32,420 nt of DNA from a bacterium (GTDB taxonomy: Bacteria > ARS69): assembly GCA_025774805.1 (NCBI GenBank), contig JALGZR010000059.1, positions 1 through 32,420 on the forward strand, read 5' to 3'. Shown here in pieces: positions 23,928 to 29,652 of this stretch (positions within the stretch are counted from its first letter, which is position 1; every line of letters begins with the position of its first letter). A program made the position numbers and the translations under genes. The notes below the pieces were generated by a model, which was not told where the DNA came from, ran no database searches, and saw only the letters and a program-made list of their open reading frames with translations.

Positions 23928-23969
23928 ATGACCGATGTCATTTCATCCGGGCCCGGGAGCTGGCATAGT
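23928..23969 (+). promoter_or_regulatory. Candidate promoter and operator of the FG-GAP propeller gene
   Basis: TTTCAT (23941-23946) and CATAGT (23964-23969) are 17 bases apart, and TGG before the -10 gives a TG-n extension. Overlapping the -35 by one base is an inverted repeat, ATGAC-CGAT-GTCAT (23928-23941), the size and shape of a dimer operator. The regulator is unknown. Confidence 0.35.
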
Positions 23970-23987
23970 CGGCGGAGGAGGTGCCCT

Positions 23988-25277
23988 GTGACCTTCTCCA
24001 ATCGACGGGCCGCCCGACCCCTACCGGCGGCCATCGCTCTGCTCGCCCTCGCGGCCGCGGCCGCCCCGGCCCTCGGACCCGAAGAACGAGTTCAGGCGGG
24101 CGGGGCCGACATCGTCGTTCCGGGCTACTCCGTTCCCTCGTTCGTCCTCTGGGACGGAGACTCTCTCCGGGATCTCGTCGTCGGAGAGGGCGGGGGGACG
24201 ACCCCCGACGGGAAGATCCGCGTCTATCTCAACGTCGGCACCGAAGGGGAGCCGGAGTTCTCGGACCATGCCTACGTCCAGTCCGAGGGATCCGATCTGA
24301 TCCTCCCCGGCGGCGGGTGACTCGGCGTCTTTCCCCGAGTGGTCTACTGGGACGTGGACGGACGCAAGGACCTGCTCGTCGGAGGGACCGACGGAACGGT
24401 GATGATCTACCTGAACGTCGGTACGGATGAGGCTCCCGTGTTCGACGGGGGGACCCGGCTCCAGGTCGGACCGTCCGGCGACAAGTCGGACATCGATGTC
24501 GGGTCGCGCGCGACGCCGGTCCCGATCGACTGGAACAGCGACGGAAAGAAGGACCTCGTCGTGGGCGCCCTCGACGGCAAGGTGCGCGTCTTTCTCAACG
24601 AGGGCACGCACGACTCCCCGGATTTCCGCACCATGCAGTTCGTGCAGGACGACGGCGTCGATCTCGTCGTTCCCACTTGGCGCTCGAGCCCCGATGTCGC
24701 CGATCTGACCGGGGACTCCCGGAAGGACCTGCTCACCGGGGACACGGCCGGGCAGCTTCTCTTCTACGAGAACACGGGGAGCGACGCGTCCCCGAGCTTC
24801 TCGGGTTACGTGCTCGTCGAATCCGACGGTGTCCCGATCGATCTCCCGCTGTCGCCGCGCTCCCGCCCTTTCTTGTGTGAATGGACCGACGATGGGGTTC
24901 CGGACGTTCTGCTCGGGGCGGGAGACGGTCTCGTGCGCCTGTATCGGGGAGTCCACCCGGCCGTCGACGCAGTCGTCGAGGAGTCGCCTCGGCCCGCCGG
25001 CGGCCCTCGCCTTCTGCCCGCCTTTCCGAACCCGTTCCGGGGCGGCACGACCCTTCCCGTAGCGCTTACGGGATCCGATCACGTCGTCCTTTCCGTATAC
25101 GACCCGGCGGGTCGACGGGTGATCCGGATTCTCGATCGGAAGCTCGGCGAGGGGGTACACCGCGTGCCCTGGGACGGCCGGGACGACCGGGGCCGGCCCG
25201 TGCCCTCGGGCGTGTACTTCGTGCGAATGGTGGCGGAGAGAAGTACCGAGGGCCGGACACTCGTCCTCCGTCGTTGA
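23988..25277 (+). pseudogene. Secreted FG-GAP beta-propeller protein with C-terminal FlgD-Ig domain, interrupted by an in-frame TGA
   Basis: From GTG at 23988 (GGAGGAGG just upstream) the frame encodes a signal peptide (AAIALLALAAAAAPALG) and the first propeller strands. It then meets TGA at 24318-24320 (codon 111), and the same frame continues without further stop to 25277. After the TGA come LGVFPRVVYWDVDGRKDLLVG, DWNSDGKKDLVVGALDGKVRVF, DLTGDSRKDLLTGDTAGQLL and EWTDDGVPDVLLGAGDGLVRLY. These are FG-GAP blades, and then a FlgD-Ig domain (FPNPFRGGTTLPV to GVYFVRMVAE). As I recall, homologues have G-C-x-G-x-x-P-R-V-V-Y-W at the break, so TGA replaces a Cys codon by one base. A recent nonsense mutation or sequence error is the simplest reading; recoding is discussed in the findings. 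No frameshift or other decay is seen. Confidence 0.7.
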
Positions 25278-25727
25278 TCCACGGACCGACCGCGGGAGGC
25301 GGTGCCTCGACCATCCACACCCGCATCTCCCGGGGGCCCGGTCGGCCGCTCTCCGATGGCGTCACCCCATTGTACGGCAAAGAGTTACCGGGCCTCGTCG
25401 GAGGGCCGGGCGCGGGAGGAAGGGCAAATACCGGGACACGGATCGCCGGGTTGGATCGGGTCGGCGCGAGGGGTCGCTCGAAGACGGCCCCGACTTTTCC
25501 CCCTGGACGGGCAACCTGAGGTATTCTTCATGGCCCGGATCGTCGGAATCACGGTCCGGGAAGGCGGCCCGGAGACGGGGGGCTGCGGAATGGGCCCGCC
25601 CGCCGGCTGGGGACGTCACCGATGCGGGCGGTTTCCCGCGGGAAGCGAGTAGTCGGGCAGTGCGGCTGGACCGAGCAGTACGTCAGGACCGGACTCCGAC
25701 CATTCGAAAACCCTGAGGAGTACGGGA
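25278..25727. other. 450-bp intergenic region upstream of the cold-shock gene
   Basis: No convincing gene: the open frames are Gly/Pro/Arg-rich and lack ribosome sites. A possible -10 (TATTCT, 25522-25527) would give the cold-shock mRNA a leader of about 190 bases, a length typical of cspA-type leaders, but no good -35 is visible. The right edge carries GAGGAG before the cold-shock ATG. Confidence 0.35.
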
Positions 25728-25946
25728 ATGCGTACGACCGGAACCGTGAAATGGTTCAACGATGACAAGGGCTTCGGATTCATCTCCCGCGAGGACGGAG
25801 AGAAGGACGTCTTCGTTCATCACTCCGCGATTCAGCAGGAGGGCGCCAGCCGAAGGACTCTGCACGAAGGCGAGCGGGTCGAGTTCGACGTCGTGCAGGG
25901 CACGAAGGGTCCGGCGGCGGAGAACGTCGTCAAGGTGGGTGCCTGA
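25728..25946 (+). CDS. Cold-shock domain protein (CspA family)
   Basis: The 72-residue protein is a single cold-shock domain with the standard start, [23 protein letters not shown]1 is KGFGFIS and RNP2 is DVFVHHSA, giving the aromatic surface that binds single-stranded RNA and DNA. The loop [30 protein letters not shown] is normal for the family. It acts as an RNA chaperone in the cytoplasm. GAGGAG lies 11 bases upstream of the ATG, and a strong hairpin (25980-26010) follows the stop. The long upstream gap could contain a regulatory leader. Whether it is cold-induced cannot be told from sequence. Confidence 0.95.
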   Translation: MRTTGTVKWFNDDKGFGFISREDGEKDVFVHHSAIQQEGASRRTLHEGERVEFDVVQGTKGPAAENVVKVGA

Positions 25947-25979
25947 GAGCGGCTCGAGCGAAGTCCGGTGAAAGGTGAG

Positions 25980-26010
25980 GCGGGGGCGGTTCCTGGGGGA
26001 TCGCCCCCGC
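25980..26010 (+). terminator. Hairpin terminator candidate after the cold-shock gene
   Basis: GCGGGGGCG (25980-25988) and CGCCCCCGC (26002-26010) form a perfect 9-bp stem with a 13-base loop, 33 bases after the stop. The following bases (TCCCATTGCC) are only weakly T-rich. Confidence 0.5.
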
Positions 26011-26101
26011 TCCCATTGCCCTCGAAGGGGGCCGGTGCCGGCCCGCATCGTTCACGGGGCCGGCTCGGGGGGCGGCCTGCGAGGCCGAGCCCTGCCTCAG
26101 C

Positions 26102-26740
26102 TCATCGGTACAGCGCCTTGACCGAGCTCCAGCTCGAACGCTCCGTCGCGACCGGCACCCCGATGACGAACGAGCCGGAGGTGATCGCCAGCTCGACCCC
26201 GGTCTCCGGATCGGTGACCATCGCCTCGAAGCCACCCTGAACGTCTTTCCACGAGATCTGCGAGAACGTCACCGTTCCGGACGTCGAGCCGTATTTGCCC
26301 GCGGCGTCGATCAGGAGCAGCTCCTCCGCCCAATTCGTCTTCCAGAGGTCCGAGGGGGGGATCCAGCCGACGGCGTCGTCGACGAACGCGAGAAAGCCGG
26401 TCGTCCCGTCGAGATCGTAGGTGCCTGCCGTGATCGGCTCGGCACCGCTGACGATGATGACGGCACCGTCGGTGTAGTTCGTTCCGTCCTCCATGGCTCC
26501 TATGATCGTGAGGTAGTGGACTCCGTCGAGGACGTAGGCGGTGGCCGCCGTGCCCTCATTGGGGGGATCGTGGGCCAACATGCCATCCGAGCTGAAATGA
26601 CCGGACACGGGGCCCGACGGCACCTGGGCGTAGTCGAAGGCCATCGCGCCGGAGTTGATCAGGAAGTCCGGCTCGAGGGTGGCGAGCGCCGAACCGGAGA
26701 GAATGAAGAGGGCGAGCACGGTCGTGGTCAGGGTCTTCAT
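26102..26740 (-). CDS. Secreted paralogue 1 of three, beta-rich, with C-terminal SSW-x-x-VK motif
   Basis: The start is the ATG at 26740 (MKTLTTTVLALFILSGSALA, signal peptide). The 212-residue protein has a short mature domain of about 190 residues. It shares its whole plan with the next two genes: PDFLINSGAMAFDYAQVPSG, the HDPPNEGTAA segment, YLTIIGAMEDGTNYTDGAVI, TYDLDGTTGFLAFVDDAVGW, AGKYGSTSGTVTF, and a final strand set GGFEAMVTDPETGVELAITSGSF. The SGTVTF and G-x-F-x-x-x-V-T-D pattern recalls the lipocalin-like DUF6252 type of beta-barrel, a weak comparison. The end, ERSSWSSVKALYR, is the shared C-terminal motif. It is the most diverged of the three and lacks cysteine. It has its own promoter, and the terminator of paralogue 2 lies upstream. 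Confidence 0.8.
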   Translation of the reverse strand: MKTLTTTVLALFILSGSALATLEPDFLINSGAMAFDYAQVPSGPVSGHFSSDGMLAHDPPNEGTAATAYVLDGVHYLTIIGAMEDGTNYTDGAVIIVSGAEPITAGTYDLDGTTGFLAFVDDAVGWIPPSDLWKTNWAEELLLIDAAGKYGSTSGTVTFSQISWKDVQGGFEAMVTDPETGVELAITSGSFVIGVPVATERSSWSSVKALYR

Positions 26741-26803
26741 GGGGCGGCCTCCGGAGATGTGGTCGGCGGACGTGCCGGACGGCGAAGAGCCGAGCACTCT
26801 ACT

Positions 26804-26812
26804 ATTATAGCA
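26804..26812 (-). promoter_or_regulatory. Extended -10 promoter of paralogue 1
   Basis: On the minus strand TGC-TATAAT (hexamer at 26804-26809). No TTGACA-like -35 is found at 16-18 bases. The leader is about 57 bases. Confidence 0.5.
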
Positions 26813-26857
26813 GCCTGCCTGGACCCTCCACGAGACCGGGACAAGACCACGAAGAAA

Positions 26858-26887
26858 AGCGGTGTCTCAGAGCTCTGAGACACCGCT
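26858..26887 (-). terminator. Palindromic intrinsic terminator after paralogue 2
   Basis: A perfect 30-base palindrome with no spacer (half-site AGCGGTGTCTCAGAG). In the minus direction it is followed by TTTCTTC, about 67 bases past the stop of paralogue 2. An almost identical copy lies at 27784-27815. Confidence 0.75.
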
Positions 26888-26953
26888 CGATGGTGACCCG
26901 GCGAGTGGATCCCGGGGGAGGGCCTCCCGATCCGGGATACGGAGACGCTCAGA

Positions 26954-27598
26954 TCAACGGTACAGCGCCTTGATCGTGCTCCAGGTCGAACGTTCCGTCG
27001 CGACCGGCACATCAACGTTGAACGAGCCGGTGGTGATGGCGAGGACGATCCCGGTCTCCGGATCGGTCACGCTGCACTCGAACGTGCCCGCGATCTTCGA
27101 AACATCGAGATCCGTGAACGTCACGGTACCGGACGTCGAGCCGTACTTGCCCGAGGCCTCGATCGAGAGAAGTTCGAGCGACCAGTTCGTCTTGTACAGA
27201 TCCGAGGGCGGAGCCCAATCCACGGCGTCGTCGACGAACGCGAAGACGGCGACGGTCCCGTCCAGCGGGTACGAGCCGACCGTGATCGGGTCGGAGGGAT
27301 CGCTCACGACGATTACACCGCCGTCGGTGTAGTTCAATCCATCATCCGTCGCTCCGACGATGGTGGCGTAGTGCACGCCGTCGAGAGCGTAGGTCAAGGC
27401 GGCCGTTCCCTCGTTGGGGGGATCGTGGGACAAGACGCCGTCCGAACTGAAGTGGCCGGTGACGGGGCCGGGCGGCACTTGCGTGTAGTCGAAGTCCATG
27501 GTCCCGCCATTGAGCAGGATGTCCGGTCCGGGCCCGTCAGCGAACGCCGGAAAGGAGAGAAGGAGCAGAGCGATTGCGCTAGTAGTCATCTTCTTCAT
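26954..27598 (-). CDS. Secreted paralogue 2 of three, beta-rich, with C-terminal STW-x-x-IK motif
   Basis: The start is the ATG at 27598, giving 214 residues with signal peptide MKKMTTSAIALLLLSFPAFA and mature start DGPGPDILLNGGTMDFDYTQ. It is clearly closer to paralogue 3 than to paralogue 1: FDYTQVPPGPVTGHFS, HDPPNEGTAALTYALDGVHY, NYTDGGVIVVSDPSDPITVG, VFAFVDDAVDWAPPSDLYK, YGSTSGTVTFTDLDVSKIAG, TFECSVTDPETGIVLAITTG. It contains a single cysteine, in TFECSV. The end is ERSTWSTIKALYR. The 5' leader is unusual in holding four tandem 13-base repeats (27674-27725). The protein should be exported; whether it is released, surface-held or periplasmic is not shown. Confidence 0.82.
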   Translation of the reverse strand: MKKMTTSAIALLLLSFPAFADGPGPDILLNGGTMDFDYTQVPPGPVTGHFSSDGVLSHDPPNEGTAALTYALDGVHYATIVGATDDGLNYTDGGVIVVSDPSDPITVGSYPLDGTVAVFAFVDDAVDWAPPSDLYKTNWSLELLSIEASGKYGSTSGTVTFTDLDVSKIAGTFECSVTDPETGIVLAITTGSFNVDVPVATERSTWSTIKALYR

Positions 27599-27673
27599 CG
27601 AGAAACCTCCGGAGGCCAGGGATGCAGGGACTGGATGTACTTGGCTGCAATGCGCCGAGCACCACGTCATCAT

Positions 27674-27725
27674 GTCGGATCGTGCCAGCGGGTCATGCCA
27701 GCAGATCGTGCCCGCAGGTCATGCC
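27674..27725 (-). repeat. Four tandem 13-bp repeats in the leader of paralogue 2
   Basis: Read on the minus strand, the units are GGCATGACCTGCG, GGCACGATCTGCT, GGCATGACCCGCT and GGCACGATCCGAC, alternating at two positions (GCATGAC versus GCACGAT). They fill most of the predicted 5' UTR between the -10 at 27739-27744 and the ATG at 27598. No equivalent is seen in the leaders of paralogues 1 and 3. Confidence 0.8.
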
Positions 27726-27738
27726 AATCCACCGGGTC

Positions 27739-27747
27739 ATTATACCA
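27739..27747 (-). promoter_or_regulatory. Extended -10 promoter of paralogue 2
   Basis: On the minus strand TGG-TATAAT (hexamer at 27739-27744), a consensus extended -10. No recognisable -35 exists. Transcription from about 27732 gives a leader of about 134 bases that includes the tandem repeats. Confidence 0.55.
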
Positions 27748-27783
27748 TAACCACTCCCCCGGGCCGTCCCCAGAACCATGAAA

Positions 27784-27815
27784 AAGCGGTGTCTCAGAGC
27801 TCTGAGACACCGCTT
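27784..27815 (-). terminator. Palindromic intrinsic terminator after paralogue 3
   Basis: A perfect 32-base palindrome (half-site AAGCGGTGTCTCAGAG). In the minus direction the stem runs into a five-T stretch, 68 bases after the stop of paralogue 3. It is the best intrinsic terminator in the window and insulates the promoter of paralogue 2 just downstream. Confidence 0.82.
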
Positions 27816-27882
27816 CGGGGCAGCCCGGAGGGGGAGCCCCGACGGGAGGGACATCCCGATCCGGATAGGGAACCGCTTCAGA

Positions 27883-28527
27883 TCAACGGTACAGCGCCTT
27901 GATCGTGCTCCAGGTCGAACGTTCCGTCGCGATCACCCCATCCGCGTTGAAGGTACCCGAGGTGATCGCAAGGGTGATCCCGGACTCCTGATCGGTCACG
28001 GTACACTCGAAGGTCCCCGCGATCTTCGAATCGTTGAGATCCGTGAACGTCACGGTACCGGACGTCGAGCCGTACTTGCCCGCGGCATCGATCCCGAGCA
28101 GCTCCTCCGTCCAGTTCGCCTTGAACAGATCCGGAGGAGGGGCCCAATCCACGGCGTCGTCGATGAACGCGAAGATGCCGACGGTTCCGTCCAGATCATA
28201 GGAGCCGACCGCGATCGGGTCGTCGGGATCGCTCACGACGATCACCCCGCCGTCAGTGTAGTTCGCTCCGTCCTCCAACGCGCCCACGACCGTTGCGTAG
28301 TAGGTGCCGTCGAGCAAATAGGTCGTGCCAGCAACTCCCTCGTTGGGGGGATCGTGGACCAAGATCCCCTTCGCACTGAACTGACCGTTGACGGGACCTG
28401 GCGGGACTTGCGTGTATTCGAAGGTCATCGTCCCGCCATTGATCATGATGTCCGGTTCAGGTCCGTCGGCGAAAGACGGAATGGAGAGAAGAAGGAAAGC
28501 GATTGCGGTAGTAGCCATCATCTTCAT
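27883..28527 (-). CDS. Secreted paralogue 3 of three, beta-rich, with C-terminal STW-x-x-IK motif
   Basis: 214 residues with signal peptide MKMMATTAIAFLLLSIPSFA. The mature protein begins DGPEPDIMINGGTMTFEYTQ and follows paralogue 2 closely, with PPGPVNGQFSAKGILVHDPP, NYTDGGVIVVSDPDDPIAVG, IFAFIDDAVDWAPPPDLFK, YGSTSGTVTFTDLNDSKIAG and TFECTVTDQESGITLAITSG. The end ERSTWSTIKALYR is identical to that of paralogue 2. Conserved acidic and aromatic spots (NYTDGG, DDAVDW) across the three copies suggest a shared binding surface; no catalytic motif is recognised. GGAGG precedes the ATG, and an extended -10 promoter lies 84 bases upstream. The array probably arose by duplication of a roughly 925-bp unit including promoter and terminator. 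Confidence 0.82.
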   Translation of the reverse strand: MKMMATTAIAFLLLSIPSFADGPEPDIMINGGTMTFEYTQVPPGPVNGQFSAKGILVHDPPNEGVAGTTYLLDGTYYATVVGALEDGANYTDGGVIVVSDPDDPIAVGSYDLDGTVGIFAFIDDAVDWAPPPDLFKANWTEELLGIDAAGKYGSTSGTVTFTDLNDSKIAGTFECTVTDQESGITLAITSGTFNADGVIATERSTWSTIKALYR

Positions 28528-28610
28528 CGGGAAGCCTCCTGATGGTGCAGTGGCTCATCGTCTCTGTCGTCGTCCCTGGCTGCGCAGCACAGACACAGAG
28601 AGGTACAGGC

Positions 28611-28619
28611 AGTATATCA
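28611..28619 (-). promoter_or_regulatory. Extended -10 promoter of paralogue 3
   Basis: On the minus strand TGA-TATACT (hexamer 28611-28616). A T-rich stretch (TTTTTT) lies 17 bases upstream, but it is not a good -35. The leader is about 77 bases. Confidence 0.45.
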
Positions 28620-29062
28620 AAGAGGAGAGGCTCAAAAAAGGCCCCTGTGGAGGCAACTTTTTGGCGCGGATTCGGGGGCCTCCGTGGAGGTGGCCGAGCC
28701 CCGGCTCGGGCCCGGTCCGGGGGGCACCGGGAGGGGCAGGGTCGGCCGGAAGGGTCTCCGGGGTGGGGACCCTGGCAAAATCCGACAAAAAACAAGAAAA
28801 AGCGGTACTCCAGACTGGGCTCCGCCGCGCCCTGCCGCCGATACGGGTCTGCGAGGGCCCGCTTCTTCCCGTTCGCCCCCGACCGGGCTTCGGCTACTTC
28901 GACAAAGCCCCGAGAGAGCCGCGATCGGGAGAGGAGAGGGCGGGAGGACGGGAGGAATCGCGTGGGGGCGTGACCGGATCGAGACGACCAGCCGCTCCTC
29001 GCACCGGCCGCGGGGGGCGCGGACGGGAGTGTCGGATTCTCCCGGCCGGCGTCCAGCCCGGC
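28620..29062. other. 443-bp intergenic region without a supported gene
   Basis: Long open frames cross this stretch on both strands, but they are Arg/Gly/Pro-rich and lack ribosome sites. It holds a hairpin CCGAGCC-CC-GGCTCGG (28694-28709) and the terminator-like structure at 28787-28825. Otherwise I see nothing. Confidence 0.45.
28787..28825 (-). terminator. Imperfect hairpin with T-runs, possible terminator of the second STAS gene
   Basis: On the minus strand GCGG (28822-28825) pairs with CCGC (28802-28805), with an inner CCAG-T-CTGG stem. Five Ts and then six Ts follow. The start of the T tail (CCGCTTTTTC) is the same as in the terminator at 27784-27815. It lies about 240 bases after the STAS stop codon, an unusually long distance. 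Confidence 0.35.
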
Positions 29063-29413
29063 CTACGCCGTCGAGGCCTGAATGGCGGAGATCGCCGAGT
29101 TGACGGAGTCGTGAACTTCGAAGAGGACGTTGAGCTTCGTGATTCCGAGCAGGCTCAGGATGCGCTGGTTCACGTTGCAGATCCTGATCCTCCCACCGGC
29201 CTTCTGATAGGCCACGTTCGAGGCGACCAGGATGCCGATTCCCGTACTGGACAGCCACTTCACCTTGGCCATGTCGATCACGAGGTTGAGCTTCTTCTGC
29301 TCGGCGAGCTCGGCGATCATCTCCTTGAGGCGATAGTTCTCCGGACCTCCGTACATCTCGCCGGAAACGGTCAGAATCGGAATGCCGTCCATTTCCTTCG
29401 TCACGATCTTCAT
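29063..29413 (-). CDS. Second STAS-domain anti-sigma-factor antagonist
   Basis: The 116-residue protein is a complete STAS domain. Residues 43-60, NLVIDMAKVKWLSSTGIG, carry the core; Ser56 aligns with the Ser57 of the other STAS protein at 12272-12616 and with the phosphorylated serine region of SpoIIAA/RsbV. The Asp normally before the serine is Ser here. The rest (ILVASNVAYQKAGGRIRICN, SLLGITKLNVLFEVHDSVN) is canonical. It is probably dephosphorylated by a SpoIIE phosphatase and binds a kinase/anti-sigma partner not encoded here. A GGAAGG site precedes the ATG. A possible -10 (TATGAT on the minus strand at 29492-29497) lies about 80 bases upstream, next to the start region of the divergent EAL gene. 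Confidence 0.9.
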   Translation of the reverse strand: MKIVTKEMDGIPILTVSGEMYGGPENYRLKEMIAELAEQKKLNLVIDMAKVKWLSSTGIGILVASNVAYQKAGGRIRICNVNQRILSLLGITKLNVLFEVHDSVNSAISAIQASTA

Positions 29414-29652
29414 GGCACCTTCCCGTTCGGTCGCCCCGCTCTCCGGGCCGGAGACTCGAGGGGGGCCAGGGTGCTGCGCGGCTGGGCCCGAATCATAGGC
29501 GATTCGGCGGGATAGGAAAAGTGCGCGATCCTGACCTCGGCCTCCGTCCCCGGATCGATCTCCCCCACGGGGCGTCTCTAAGGTGCTCGGGAGGGGGGGA
29601 CGATACCCGGAGGGGAGGTCGACCTGCCGGGGGCCTCCGGAGGTCGTCGCTT

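Noticed and set aside
24321-24340. Stem after the in-frame TGA as a definite SECIS
   Set aside because: The stem is 6 bp with a pyrimidine-rich 9-base loop, starts inside the TGA and lacks the usual upper stem with a G-U loop. Kept only as a weak observation.
25302-25652. Possible 116-residue ORF upstream of the cold-shock gene
   Set aside because: Composition is Gly/Pro/Arg-rich, no ribosome site is present, and it ends just before the cold-shock gene leader. More likely leader or spacer.
27674-27725. Possible CRISPR-like array
   Set aside because: Units are 13 bp, directly adjacent and without spacers, and no cas gene is present. It is a simple tandem repeat.
28388-29515. Plus-strand open frame crossing paralogue 3, the intergenic region and the second STAS gene
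   Set aside because: It is antisense to two clear genes and Arg/Gly-rich in the gap, with no start signal.
29521-29652. GTG at 29521 as the start of the EAL protein
   Set aside because: It adds 44 Arg/Gly-rich residues and has only a weak ribosome site. The TTG at 29653 has GGAGG at 9 bases. This remains uncertain.
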